Source: Heloderma charlesbogerti
Lineage: Eukaryota > Chordata > Lepidosauria > Squamata > Helodermatidae
Assembly (NCBI GenBank): GCA_026122225.1
Contig: JANEZZ010001865.1
Span: 372,001-436,000 of the forward strand
Direction of reading: 5' to 3'
Length of the DNA: 64,000 bases
The notes under the pieces are model-generated. The model was not told where the DNA came from. It made no database searches and worked only from the letters and a program-made list of their open reading frames with translations. The translations under genes were made by a program, and so were the position numbers. Positions within the stretch are counted from its first letter, which is position 1. Every line of letters begins with the position of its first letter. This document shows positions 11,020-21,306 of the stretch, piece by piece.

Positions 11020-11578
11020 TGTTTGTTTATTTATTTATTACATTTCTATACTGCCCAGTAGCCAAAGTTCTCTGGGCAGTTCACAAACAAAACTTAAAAT
11101 AATAAAATACAATAATGTAGTAAAACATCATGACCTGGTTCACACATAACGCAAACCCATGGGTTCTCTTTCTGGCTTGCTTGTGGTTAACAAACCATGG
11201 TTTGTTAGGGTGGCTGGGTAACACATCACAACAACCCAGAGTTCAATAACCCATGGGTTAAATAAACCATGGGTTAGTGTTATGTGCAAACCAGGTCAAT
11301 ATAAAAACCTTAGGTTTAAACCAGAATAAAACCAAAGGAAAAACTAGGGTATAAGCCAGCAGCAGTGCAAAGATCTAAAAACACACCAACACAATTTTTA
11401 AACTGAAGAACTAAAAAGCCCGGGAAAATACAAAGATCTTCACATGGTGCCGATAAGACCACAACATAGGTACCAGGCAAGCCTCTCTGCAGTGGCTATT
11501 CCACAACCAGGGTGCCATCCCTCAAAAGGCCCTCTCCTTAGTAGCTACCTGCCTCACCTCATTTGGTGGGGGTACCCC
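11020..11578 (-). mobile_element. L2-type LINE 3' region, split by a MITE and by BovB
   Basis: Read on the minus strand this is an L2-type C-terminus and 3' end. ATTTCTATACTGCCCAGTAG with CTCTGGGCAGTTCACA is the recurrent tail, also at 28.1, 31.4 and 53.6 kb, and AAGGCCCTCTCCTTAGTAGC is the coding end. The copy resumes at 14797 (GAGGAGGGCCTCTGAAGATG) after the BovB insertion and continues to about 14860. Confidence 0.75.
11132..11297. mobile_element. Palindromic MITE (GACCTGGTTCACACATAAC termini)
   Basis: The termini GACCTGGTTCACACATAAC and GTTATGTGCAAACCAGGTC are inverted repeats, and inner parts such as AACCCATGGGTT recur in both arms. At 166 bp it is non-coding. It sits inside the L2 copy, so it is younger than that. 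No convincing target duplication is visible. Confidence 0.8.
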
Positions 11579-11639
11579 TTCATGGATCACTGCCTTGTTG
11601 TGGTGAAGGGGCTTGCGTAACTCAGTGAAGCCATAAGCT

Positions 11640-11966
11640 ATGCCGTGCAGGGCCACCCAAGACGGACAGGTCATGGCAGAGAGTTCTGACAAAATGTGGT
11701 CCACTGGAGAAGGAAATGGCAACCCACTCCAGTATTCTTGCCAAGAAAACCCCATGGAACGTATCACAAGGCTAAAAGATATGACGCCGGAAGATGAGCC
11801 CCTCAGGTCGGAAGGTGTCCAATATACTACTGGGGAAGAGCAGAGGGTATTTCCAAGTAGCGCCAGAAAGAGTGAAGCGGCTGGGCCAAAGCAGAAAGGA
11901 CACTCAGCTGTGGATGTGTCTGGTGGTGAAAAGAAAATCCGATGTTGTAAAAACAATATTGTTTAG
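11640..11966 (+). other. BovB 5' region with a 108-codon open frame
   Basis: The frame encodes GEGNGNPLQYSCQENPME, which is characteristic of the 5' part of BovB. Whether it is a true first ORF or untranslated leader cannot be decided from this copy. A second frame (11794-12000) overlaps it. I see no zinc finger or coiled coil. Confidence 0.5.
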
Positions 11967-12757
11967 GAAACTGGAATGTCAGATCAATGAATCAAGGTAA
12001 GCTGGAGGTGGTCAAACATGAGATGGCAAGATTGAACATCGACATTTTGGGAATCAGCGAACTCAAATGGACAGGCATGGGCGAATTTAATTCAGGTGAC
12101 CATCATATCTACTACTGTGGGCAAGAATCCCTTAGAAGAAATGGAGTAGCACTCATAGTCAACAAAAGGGTGGGAAAAGCAGTACTGGGGTACAATCTTA
12201 AAAATGATAGAATGATCTCAGTACGAATCCAAGGCAAACCATTCAACATCACAGTAATTCAAGTCTATGCCCCAACCACTGATGCCGAAGAAGCTGAGGT
12301 TGATCGGTTCTATGAAGACCTACAACACCTTCTAGAACTAACACCAAAAAAAAGATGTCCTCTTCATCATAGGGGATTGGAATGCTAAAGTAGGAAGTCA
12401 AGAAATCACCGGGATAACAGGCAGGCATGGCCTTGGTGTACAAAATGAAGCAGGACAAAAGCTAATAGAGTTTTGCCAAGAGAACACGCTGATCATAGCA
12501 AACACTCTTTTCCAACAGCACAAGAGACGACTCTACACATGGACATCACCAGATGGTCTATATCGAAATCAGATTGATTATGTCCTTTGCAGCCAAAGAT
12601 GGAGAAGCTCCATACAGTCAGTCAAAACAAGACCTGGAGCTGACTGTGGCTCAGATCATGAGCTGCTTCTTGCAAAATTTCGGCTTAAATTGAAGAACGT
12701 AGGGAAAACCACTAAACCATTCAGGTATGACCTAATCATATCCCTTATGAATATACA
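11960..12757 (+). pseudogene. BovB endonuclease domain, broken by two frameshifts
   Basis: The domain begins GNWNVRSMNQGKLEVV and belongs to the APE-like endonuclease family that nicks target DNA for target-primed reverse transcription. Visible motifs are ISELKWTG (about 12049-12072), QVYAPT, GDWNAKVG (about 12371-12395), RNQIDYVL and GADCGSDHELL (about 12640-12665), which carry the expected acidic and histidine residues. An A-run of eight at 12346-12353, against seven in the 63.4-kb copy, shifts the frame by one. A base is missing near 12732 relative to that copy (GACCTAATC against GACCTCAATC), shifting it again. This copy should not make a complete endonuclease-reverse transcriptase protein. 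Confidence 0.9.
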
Positions 12758-14779
12758 GTGGAGGTGAGGAATAGATTTCAGGGATTAGACCTGATAGACA
12801 GAGTGCCTGAGGAACTATGGACGGAGGTCCGTAACATTGTTCAGGAGGCAGCAACGAAATCCATCCCAAAGAAAAAGAAATGCAAGAAAGCCAAGTGTCT
12901 GTCTGATGAGGCTTTACAAGTAGCTGAGGAAAGAAGGGAAGCGAAAAGCAAGGGAGATAGGGGAAGATATATCCAACTGAATGCAGAGTTCCAGAGAATA
13001 GCAAGGAGAGACAAGGCCTTCTTAAATGAACAATGCAAAGAAATCGAGGAAAACAACAGAATGGGAAAGACTAGAGATCTCTTCAAGAAAATTGGAGACC
13101 TCAAGGGAACGTTTTGTGCAAAGACGGGCATGATAAAGGACAAAGAAGGCAGGGACCTAACAGAAGCAGATGAGATTAAGAAGAGGTGGCAAGAATACAC
13201 AGAAGAACTATACAGGAAAGATCTGAATGTCCCTGATAGCCATGATAGTGTGGTCACTGAACTTGAGCTGGACATCCTCGAGAGTGAAGTCAAGTGGGCC
13301 TTAGGAAGCATTAGTAACAACAAAGCTAGCGGAGTTGACAGTCTTCCAGCTGAGCTATTTAAAATCCTAAAAGATTATGCTGTTAAAGTGCTGCATTCAA
13401 TATGCCAACAAATTTGGAACACTCAACAGTGGCCACAAGACTGGAAAAGGTCAGTTTACATTCCAATTCCAAAGAAGGGCAACACCAAAGAGTGTTCAAA
13501 CTACCGCACAATTGCGCTCATTTCACATGCCAGCAAGGTGATGCCCAAAATCCTACAAGCTAGGCTTCAGCAGTATGCGAACCGAGAACTACCGGAAGTA
13601 CAAGCTGGGTTTCGAAGAGGCAGAGGAACTACAGATCAAATCGCCAACATTCGCTGCATCATGGAGAAAGCAAGAGAATTCCAGAAAAACGTCTATTTCT
13701 GCTTCATTGACTACGCTAAAGCCTTTGATTGTGTGGATCACAACAAACTGTGGCAAATTCTTAAAGTGATGGGAGTACCAGACCACCTTACCTGTCTCCT
13801 GAGAAACCTGTACGAGGGTCAAGAAGCAACAGTAAGAACCAGACATGGAACAACTGAGGGGTTCAAAATTGGGAAAGGAGTACGACAAGGCTGCATATTG
13901 TCACCCTGCTTATTTAACTTATATGCAGAGTACATCATGAGAAATGTGGGGTTGGATGAATCAGAGGTCGGAATTAAGATTGCTTGGAGAATTATCAACA
14001 ACTTCCGATATGCAGACGATACCACCCTAATGGCAGAAAGCGAAGAGGATCTCAAGAGCCTCTTGTTGAGGGTGAAAGAGGAGAATGCAAAAGCTGGTTT
14101 GAAACTCAACACTAAACAAACTAAGATCATGGCATCTGGCCCTATCACTTCCTGGCATATAGAAGGGGAAGAAATGGAAGCAGTGACAGATTTTACTTTC
14201 TTGGGCTCCAAGATCACCGCAGATGGTGACTGTAGCCATGAAATTAAAAGACACTTGCTCCTTGGGAGGAAAGCTATGGCAAACCTAGACAGCATAGTAA
14301 GAAGCAGAGACATCACCTTGCCGACAAAGGTCTGTCTAATCAAAGCTATGGTTTTCCCAGTAGTAATGTATGGCTGTGAGAGCTGGACTATAAGGAAGGC
14401 TGAGCGCCGAAGAATTGATGCTTTCGAACTGTGGTGCTGGAGAAGACTCTTACGAGTCCCCTGGACTGCAAGGAGGTCAAATCAGTCCATCCTAAAGGAA
14501 ATCAACCCTGAGTGCTCATTGGAAGGACAGATACTGAAGCTGAAGCTGAAATATTTTGGCCACCTAATGCGAAGAGAAAACTCTCTGGAAAAGACCCTGA
14601 TGCTGGGAAAGACTGAAGGCAAAAGGAGAAGGGGACGGCAGAGGATGAGATGGCTAGATAGCATCACCAATGCAATGAATATGAACTTGAGCACGCTCCG
14701 GGAGAGAGCGCAGGACAGGAAGGCCTGGCGTGCTGTGGTCCATGGGGTCACGAAGAGTCGGACACAACTGAACGACTGA
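12758..14779 (+). CDS. BovB reverse transcriptase region, 673 intact codons
   Basis: This is the reverse transcriptase and C-terminal part of the BovB polyprotein, which copies BovB RNA into DNA at the nicked target. Motifs in order, with approximate residues counted from 12758: PEVQAGFRRGRGTTDQ (about 280), CFIDYAKAFDCVDH (315), KGVRQGCILSPCLFNLYAEY (373), the catalytic FRYADDTTLM (415-425), VTDFTFLGSKI (475), and a C-terminal RRGRQRMRWLDSI and VTKSRTQLND. The first codon is GTG and the frame is really continuous with the endonuclease upstream, so 12758 is a frame boundary caused by the second frameshift and not a start. Compared with the 63.9-kb copy, one tryptophan (KWLS) is cysteine here. 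It could only act as a fragment, if at all. Confidence 0.93.
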   Translation: MEVRNRFQGLDLIDRVPEELWTEVRNIVQEAATKSIPKKKKCKKAKCLSDEALQVAEERREAKSKGDRGRYIQLNAEFQRIARRDKAFLNEQCKEIEENNRMGKTRDLFKKIGDLKGTFCAKTGMIKDKEGRDLTEADEIKKRWQEYTEELYRKDLNVPDSHDSVVTELELDILESEVKWALGSISNNKASGVDSLPAELFKILKDYAVKVLHSICQQIWNTQQWPQDWKRSVYIPIPKKGNTKECSNYRTIALISHASKVMPKILQARLQQYANRELPEVQAGFRRGRGTTDQIANIRCIMEKAREFQKNVYFCFIDYAKAFDCVDHNKLWQILKVMGVPDHLTCLLRNLYEGQEATVRTRHGTTEGFKIGKGVRQGCILSPCLFNLYAEYIMRNVGLDESEVGIKIAWRIINNFRYADDTTLMAESEEDLKSLLLRVKEENAKAGLKLNTKQTKIMASGPITSWHIEGEEMEAVTDFTFLGSKITADGDCSHEIKRHLLLGRKAMANLDSIVRSRDITLPTKVCLIKAMVFPVVMYGCESWTIRKAERRRIDAFELWCWRRLLRVPWTARRSNQSILKEINPECSLEGQILKLKLKYFGHLMRRENSLEKTLMLGKTEGKRRRGRQRMRWLDSITNAMNMNLSTLRERAQDRKAWRAVVHGVTKSRTQLND

Positions 14780-14796
14780 ACAACAACAACAACCCC

Positions 14797-14860
14797 TAGA
14801 GGAGGGCCTCTGAAGATGACCTTAATGTCTGGGCAGGTATATATGTGAGCAGATGATATT
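14797..14860 (-). mobile_element. L2-type LINE, continuation beyond BovB
   Basis: GAGGAGGGCCTCTGAAGATG and GTCTGGGCAGGTATATATG continue the minus-strand L2 C-terminal sequence interrupted at 11578. Confidence 0.65.
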
Positions 14861-15148
14861 GTGGGTTATCGTGAGTTTCCACAGTCATGTTCTACACAGT
14901 TTGTGAAGTGCATAGAGGCCTGTGTTAACATAGTATAGAAGGCGGCTTCTAGGTAATTAAGTGGGCTGTCTTACACAGGAATGCTGGTGCCAGACAAGGC
15001 CAGTTCTATATGTCGACAAACATGACGCTGTTTGATTCTTGCCAGGTTGCTCTAATCCCTCAGGTAATAGTGTATTGTTATGTCTCCATGAAGAACTGGG
15101 AAGCTTCTGAGCCCAGACTGGAATGTGGGGGCCTATTGCCTTGACTGT

Positions 15149-15535
15149 GGGCTCCTTCACACTGGGCTTTTATCCTGCTATTGAGATTGCTCCTTCACGG
15201 AAGTTTGCGGGCATTTTAAATGACACCATGACCCTGCCGTGACCCTCCTGCACTAAATGCCCTTTGTTCCGTTTTTAAATAGATAGCAGATAATGAGCTA
15301 TCAAATTACCCCGTTGTGTTCTGCTTCAGTTTCCTCTGTCACAAGAGTTGAAGCGGGAAGGAGACGAGCGAGATCAATGAAAGATAATGGAAGACTCATA
15401 TATGGGGAGGAGGGGGGAAGGGGAGGAGGGGGGAAGGGAGTTTGTGTAAAGGGAGTCCGTCGTGACCCTGCATTTAAAACAGAAGCAGAAAGCCCAGTTT
15501 TAAATGCAGGATTTTAGGCTGGTGTAGAAATGCCC
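15149..15535 (+). mobile_element. Harbinger-like MITE, GGGCTCCTTCACAC family
   Basis: The copy is 387 bp with termini GGGCTCCTTCACAC and GGTGTAGAAATGCCC and a TGT duplication on both sides (15146-15148 and 15536-15538). Relatives are 40951-41338 and, reversed, 36359-36732, which has a TAA duplication. A 3-bp duplication points to PIF/Harbinger. It contains GCATTTAAAACAGAAGCAG, the complementary CTGCTTCAGTTTCCTCTG, and a G-rich tract at 15398-15440. Confidence 0.8.
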
Positions 15536-15538
15536 TGT

Positions 15539-16235
15539 GATCCCTTATGCATCCACTAGGGCATGGAAGAAAAGGTATATAATCATTGTTTAAAGCATGC
15601 CAAGTTTGCTCTCACCCTAAGGGGAATCTGCCTGCAAACCAACTTGGAGAATTGATTATTGGCCTGTGGAGAGGCGTCCTGTGTATCTTGCTCGGGACCC
15701 AGATACATGTGTGGCTGTGCAGGGAGTTGCCAGCTTTGGTCAGCACAAGGGACATGTGAGGTTCTTTGCCTTGCTTTTTTTCCATTTGCCATCACATGTG
15801 TGATCAATAAACTGTTAAACGGATCCATTTGTGATTTTGTCTCACTTTGGCTTATCCTGAATCTATTTTGATAAGGATACTGACAAAATCAGGACCCCAG
15901 ATTAACACAGATGATCCTTCAGGTAACCTGGCCCCAAGCTGTTTAGAGTGTTTGTAGGTGTTCATACATTACTAAATGTCCCTTCACACTGCAGAAGTAT
16001 CTCCCTCCAGGATTTATCTTAAGGTTAACATGCACTTTCATAGGATGGGAAATTTCAGAGTCCAATATAGCATTTTGGATGTCCAAAACATCCAATTTGG
16101 ATTAAGTTAGCAGCAATACTTTACATTATATAGCACTTTTGAAAATTCAAGGTGCTTCATGTACATGTTCTCAGTAATTTATACAACATCCCTGTAAAGC
16201 AGGAGGGAACTACTATACTTGCACTGGAGATGAGA
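15539..16235. other. Unassigned non-coding sequence
   Basis: No gene or repeat seen elsewhere. Two opposing frames of 70-81 residues at 15583-15871 share the same bases. The stretch at 16130-16230 (TATAGCACTTTTGAAAATTC, GCAGGAGGGAACTACTAT) could be a decayed SINE, but I cannot confirm it. Confidence 0.4.
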
Positions 16236-16407
16236 GGCCGATCTACATTGTGCCCACCATTGCAATGAATTCAGTGTCCCATCGGGTTAAATGCTCTCGC
16301 ATTAAAACATGATTATTCACACTCACCCATTTTCCCAGTTGCAGTGCTTCATCGAATGCGCGAGCTCAGTTCACACTCGAGCGCTGTGCTGTTTTCCTGC
16401 GCGTGCT

Positions 16408-16473
16408 TGTCTGATCTCGGATGCTAAGCAGGGCGGCCCCGGTCAGTAGTTGGATGGGCGACTGCCTGGGAAT
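16408..16473 (+). repeat. 5S rRNA-derived segment, left arm
   Basis: It resembles roughly nucleotides 38-104 of vertebrate 5S rRNA, including the GATGCTAAGC (A-box-like) and TTGGATGGGCGAC (C-box-like) internal promoter regions. It lacks the 5' third and the 3' end, so it is not a functional 5S gene. Confidence 0.85.
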
Positions 16474-16833
16474 CAGGCTTCCTGCACTGAGCAGGGGGTT
16501 GTTGTATCCCTTCAAATGAGACTAAGTTTTAGCCCCCCATCCCCCGCTCTGGATGTTTTTTTTTAAAATTAAGGTGTTATCCTCACAGAATCGGGGCTTC
16601 TCTGCGATTTTTTTTTCTAATTCAGGCATGATCTTCTAGCTTCAGGCATGATCTTCTTCAGAATATCATGCCTGAATTAGAAAAAAAAAAAAATCGCGGA
16701 GAAGCCCTGATTCTGCGAGGATAACGCCTTAATTTTTAAAAAAAACATCTGGAGCGGGGGATAGGAGGGGGTAAAAATTAATCTCATTTGAAGGGATACA
16801 ACAACCCCCTGCTCAGTGCAGGAAGCCTGATTC

Positions 16834-16892
16834 CCAGGCGGTGGCCCATCCAACTACTGACCGGGGCCAACCCCGCTTAGCTTCCGAGATCA
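16834..16892 (-). repeat. 5S rRNA-derived segment, right arm
   Basis: This is the inverse copy of the left-arm segment (ATTCCCAGGCGGTGGCCCAT to TTCCGAGATCAGAC). Some positions are closer to genuine 5S rRNA than in the left arm (GGAAGCTAAGCGGGG on the minus strand), so the arms have diverged separately. Confidence 0.85.
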
Positions 16893-17252
16893 GACAAACA
16901 CGTGCACATCCAGCCCTTTGTTTGTTGCTGAGGAAATGGGGGCTGCTGAGGAAGCTATGCGATCAGCAGCCGGAAGAAGACATGGGGCCGTCGAGAGCTG
17001 TGATTGTACAGGAGGAAAATACAAACATCGCCGTATATGGACAGGCGGGGGAGGGGACCACGACTGGATACAGTAGCGAAGGCGGAAAATCAGAGCACAT
17101 TAAGGGGAAATACCGGGATATTAGGGTACTGAAAGCAGGAGCACGGAAGTGGGAAATTCCGGTTCCAATTCGAGGTAGCTACTGCGTAGTGTGAAAGGCA
17201 GGCGGTGAAACCTCATTGGAAGCGAAAAAAGGCAGTAAGTGTAGATCCAGCC

Positions 17253-18756
17253 AAGGTTGCAGTGTGAGGCACAGAGATTGCTAATTGATTTTTTTTCATA
17301 TATCTCCACCACCCCACCCTCTGCATTATTATAAAACAGACACAGTATCTTAACATGTTGATGTGATTCTTCATTATGCTACGTTCCTGAATGGATATTG
17401 GCCTGGTTCTCCTTTGGGGCTCTAAGGAAATCATTTGTTGTCCATTAACCTTCAAGCAAAGCAAATGAGTGAGGAAAAGAAGATTATGGTGTCTGGAACC
17501 CTACTTGTTTTTTCCCCACCTTAGACAAATCTTCCAGATCCCTTAAAAGAAGAAAACAAAATACATCCAGACATATTATTAGCAATACAATGGTTTGTGG
17601 GTGATTTTTTTTGAAAAGGGCTAAACTAACGCCGTTCTTCACAAAAATAGTATTTCTTGTTACATTAATCTGCAGCCTCTCAGGCAAGCTACTGTTGCAA
17701 CGGCCCATTATGTCCTGCTGGGATGGCGCCTCAGGTTTCTCTTTCTTTTTTTCTTCTTTTAAAAAGACAAAGATTTCAGGGCCTCAGTTTTTCTTCCACT
17801 TCATCTTTTCTTCCATTAAAGAAGGAAGCAAATACTATATTGTCAAAACTCTCTGGGGCAGGGGGCTGCAGCTGTTCTTTGCCATCTTTGTCATCCTCCT
17901 CCTTCCCCTCATAAAGCACGGCATACATTGTATACATTTATATACTGACAATATTAAACAAAAAATGGCTGACATGGCAACCACTGGGTTCCCAAATCCA
18001 CGAGGGCTTGGAAATACTAATATGGGAACTGAGAAAGAGTGTGTGGGGGGACGCTTACTGACAGGAGCAGGGTCTTTCGCCAGCTTGCTACTTTTACCTC
18101 ACAGCCCGCCCCCCCCCAGCTGTTCCCTGACCTGTTTCTCTCAGGTGGGCTCTGAAGCCAGAAATAAGCCCCTGTGGGAGTGGAGGAAACAGCTTTGAAG
18201 GAGGGCTTCTGAGGGAAACCCAGCTAGCAGGGCAAGGGTTCAGTGTACCCCACCTCTCACCTGCTAATTCTCCCTTGCAAAGGCTTCCACACGCCCACAT
18301 TAGCGTTACCTGGCAATCATGGTTTTGGGAAAGGTGTGTTTGCTGCCGAATGTATAGTTCCAGCCCTACTTCTTCGTATACCCCATAAAAAGCTTTTTAA
18401 AATTAGTCATCCCATGTCACCGTACAGAGGCCATGGTCTAATTTCATAGTTGTTTCTCACAGTTTAAACAAAGAGATTTTTTTTTCTCCCCCTTTTGTTT
18501 CCCTGCAAATGAGTTAATAGATTTATTCATCAAGTTCTCTAAATTTAGACATCAAACTGATGTCTTTCTCCCACTGTTAATTTTATTCTTAGCAGCTCTT
18601 TACTTAAAGCCAAGCGATGCAACAGTTCGAAAGAAACAGGTATGAAATGGCTTGGGAAGGGCTGGCAGGGCTGAAAAAGAGAACAAACAAAAGGATATGA
18701 TTTACTGTGCCCCTACACCCCTTGAATACACATCGATGTGCTCTTGCACCATTCCC
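17253..18756. other. Unassigned non-coding sequence
   Basis: No gene can be supported. A 195-codon frame at 17611-18198 has no domain, an uneven composition, and runs through T-rich and C-rich tracts, so I treat it as chance. No repeat seen elsewhere is present. Confidence 0.5.
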
Positions 18757-18976
18757 ATTCATGATGACTAGATGGCTATTCAATACCACCCGTTTCGGAG
18801 GCAGTATGCCTGTGTATGCCAACTGCTGCAGAACATGGACGGGAGGGTGCTGTTGCACTCATGTCCTGCTGCCTGCAGACTTCCTACAGGCAGCTGGTTG
18901 GCCACTGTGGGAACAGAGTGCTGGACTAGAGAGGCCTGTGGTCTGATCCAGCAGGGCTCTTCTTATGTTCTTATGT
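18757..18976 (+). mobile_element. CR1-type LINE 3' end
   Basis: It matches the family at GGCAGTATGCCTGTGTATGC, GGTTGGCCACTGTGG and a 3' end GGCTCTTCTTATGTTCTTATG. It abuts a SINE fragment at 18980. Confidence 0.8.
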
Positions 18977-18979
18977 AAT

Positions 18980-19083
18980 TCCTGTCACCTATTACTTCAC
19001 CCTTTTAACTGGAGATGCCAAGGAACTAAGCCTGGGGCATTCTGCAGGCAAAGCATGTCCTTTACCACTGAGCTATGGTCCCT
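18980..19083 (-). mobile_element. tRNA-derived SINE, 5' part
   Basis: On the minus strand it starts GGGACCATAGCTCAGTGG, a tRNA-like A box, and continues GACATGCTTTGCCTGCAGAA and ATCTCCAGTTAAAAGGG. This is the same family as 56271. It breaks off next to the CR1 end at 18976, so the CR1 insertion probably split it. Confidence 0.75.
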
Positions 19084-20240
19084 CCATTCATTTCCCAGGG
19101 GACTGTGCTCCGTTAGAAAACATGACAATAACCAGTAGCCTTAATAGCAAGCATGTTACAGTAAATTCCCAGAGCTGTGCTACATTCCCTTCCTCTGCTT
19201 CTGGATCCTACAGTCTGTGCACTGGAACAAATGATGAAGTTGAAGAGACACTTTGAGACACTGTGAAACATGGTGATCCAATGTTTCCCAGGATGGAGCA
19301 AGCAGAGTAGAAGACTCGGTGTTATATGTCCCCAGCACCATTTTGCACATGGTATCTCATCCCTCCCACTGCTGAGAACTAGCTTTCCTTGATTTCATTT
19401 CATATACATAAAATCAATGCATTTTGCAGTGGCTCCATTTCAGATGTCAAAAAGGGGAGGGCAAGAATGTCTGTCTGTCTGTCTATCTATCTGGAATGCA
19501 TCCAGTGTAAATTATTCAGTTTAAATTTGTTGTTGTTGTGGGGACAGGACAGCTACTGCTTTTCTTTTGATGCCTAGACTTGTGTCATCCATTTAGCTTA
19601 ATTATTTAAGTGTGTCCAGCATCCCTGAAGCCCATGGTGAAAGGGATCCTTTCTCTTCTGGATACATGGATGTCATTGCCATTAGCATCAATAGAAGTTA
19701 AGTTTGCATACACACGCACGCACGCACGCACGCACACACACGGCAAGAATGGAAAGACTTTCAATTTGTAAAACAGTGAATGATAGAAGAGGAGCAGTGG
19801 ACCAGTTCAGCCATCAAGTAACTGAATTCTGTCTGCTCTACCCACACCAAATAGTATTTATGCACCAAAATGAAATATACCCATTTGTGTTTTTATTGGT
19901 CCAGACCGATATTTTAAAAGATATTGCTTGATGCATGATAAACATATGAAGGTCTATCATTAGTATGACCCCTTCATTCTTTTTCTTAACAGACTTCTAT
20001 CCAAATGTTTTGTGGTCCATTATAGAAAAACCAATGAGTGAATGGGGTGAAAGCTTGGGTTAGTGCAATGACAGTCGCTCCAAATTGAACTTGAATCCCA
20101 TTGGTGAAGAAGCCTTGAGGAAGGTCCCATTCGTATCATGCCTGTTCTTGGGCAAGAAATCTTCTTTGGACTTCAAGGTTGTCTGTGTTGCTGTTCTTAA
20201 TGCATTTTAAAAGGAACAGGAAAAAATGGTATTGCTGAAT
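19084..20240. other. Unassigned sequence with a (CACG)n microsatellite
   Basis: No gene is visible. A simple repeat with CACG and CA units lies at 19709-19742. A short GTCT/ATCT run is at 19470-19490. Confidence 0.5.
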
Positions 20241-20244
20241 CTAA

Positions 20245-20430
20245 GGGTGTTTCTACACTAGGAGCAGCCAAGCTTCATTCACTCATGTTTTGCAAGGCAT
20301 CTACATGACAGCACCATCACCATCATCTCATTGTTCTCCTGTTTTCCCCATGGTTCTTTGGTCTCTTTTCAGACTGCAAAAAGAACAGAACAGTAGTGTA
20401 ATCTCCACAGGTGTAGATTGCCCTGGCACT
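20245..20430. repeat. MITE-like repeat related to 33537-33720
   Basis: AGGGTGTTTCTACACTAGG, TTCATTCACTCA and GACAGCACCATCACC also appear, reversed, around 33640-33715. GGGTGTTTCTACAC resembles the Harbinger-like termini elsewhere. The far end is not identified. Confidence 0.5.
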
Positions 20431-21212
20431 ACTTTTCCATCTTTTAAAAGAAGCATGATTTTGATGTTGTGCAAATGTGCAGATATCAGTGGGTGGTGCC
20501 AGCAACCACAGTTCCACCTTCTCCTCCACCCATTTGCTATTCTCATGCAACAGAGATCAAATAGGAACTAGATCTTGGTCACCACAACACAGCTGAGTTG
20601 GTCACCCCAAGGCGACTGGTTTTCCACTCCCTGTTCTTCAGCCCTGAGAAATGGGATTGCTCACATATTTTGGCTGGCAAAGAAGAATAATCTCCCGTCC
20701 TGTCCCCTAAAAGGAGTGCTCCTATTTAGGACACTAGCCTTGTAGTCATGTGCAGGACTTATGGGGGAGGAGAGAGGGAGTTTCTGGGGGATGGAAGATA
20801 AAAAGAACACTTTTTTTCTTTCTCTCACCTGCCCTCCCAGCTATGCTACGTAGCACTAGAAGGCTTCCAGATTAGAACCTGAACATTTTATAGCTACTTA
20901 GCAGGAGACTCTGGAGAGTGGGAAAGAGAGAGGTGTCCTTTTTCTTTTCCTTCCTCCTGAAATATCCCTGTATAGAGCAGGGTGGGGTGGGTTAAAATTT
21001 CACAACATGCATCCCCCAACTCTAATTTCCCATTCCAGGGGACTCATAAACTGTGAGGGGTTTGAGCAGGCCAGTTCCCTCTCTGCCCATTGGCCTCCAT
21101 GTTCTTTTTTGTGGTGGTGGTAGTGGTGGTGGACATACCATGTCTCAACTGCTCTCAAACATAGACTTCACACAGTCTGCCTGACTTCTGGGTCTTTTAG
21201 ACCCTTTTTCTC
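20431..21212. other. Unassigned non-coding sequence
   Basis: No gene is visible. The 72-93 residue frames at 20290-20571 lie on opposite strands. A GTGGTGGTAGTGGTGGTGG tract is at 21112-21131. Confidence 0.5.
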
Positions 21213-21306
21213 TTGTGGCTCTCCATATGTTTTGGCCTACAACTCCCATCAGCCCTAATCAGCATAGTCAATGGTGAGGAATGATGGGAGGTGTAGGCCA
21301 AAACAG
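21213..21306. mobile_element. Short hAT-like MITE, truncated
   Basis: TTTTGGCCTACAACTCCCAT and its inverse ATGGGAGGTGTAGGCCAAAA form a hairpin. This is the core of the 5995-6140 family. The terminal parts are missing. Confidence 0.75.

Larger units (their letters stand above)
11579..14791 (+). mobile_element. BovB (RTE-clade) LINE, near full length
   Basis: The element runs from TTCATGGATCACTGCC to a 3' end GAGTCGGACACAACTGAACG followed by an (AAC)n tail. ACCCC flanks both sides (11574-11578 and 14792-14796), and removing it rejoins an L2 copy. It carries a 5' region, an apurinic-like endonuclease domain and an RTE reverse transcriptase. BovB is known from squamates and ruminants and is a classic case of horizontal transfer between vertebrates. 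This copy has two one-base frameshifts but a long intact reverse transcriptase frame. It is about 98% identical by eye to the partial copy at 63.2 kb. Confidence 0.95.
16236..17252. mobile_element. Palindromic transposon with a 5S rRNA-derived segment in both arms
   Basis: The ends GGCCGATCTACATTG and CACTTAC-type GTAGATCCAGCC are related inverted repeats (GATCTACA is shared). Arms of about 240 bp at 16398-16636 and 16662-16903 are near-perfect inverse copies. Each carries a segment like vertebrate 5S rRNA: TCTGATCTCGGATGCTAAGC, then CAGTAGTTGGATGGGCGAC and GCCTGGGAAT on the left (16408-16473), with the reverse at 16834-16892. No transposase is present. The copy at 25139-26167 has the same ends but lost its right arm. 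No target duplication is clear, so the superfamily is unknown. Confidence 0.85.

Noticed and set aside
12732..14751. Several minus-strand frames of 69-174 codons
   Set aside because: They are shadows of the BovB reverse transcriptase frame.
16408..16473. Functional 5S rRNA gene
   Set aside because: Only the middle and 3' part is present, with many substitutions, and it is repeated in inverse within a transposon.
17611..18198. 195-codon open frame on the plus strand
   Set aside because: No domain, hydrophobic and proline-rich runs come from T-rich and C-rich tracts, and no splice or promoter context is visible.
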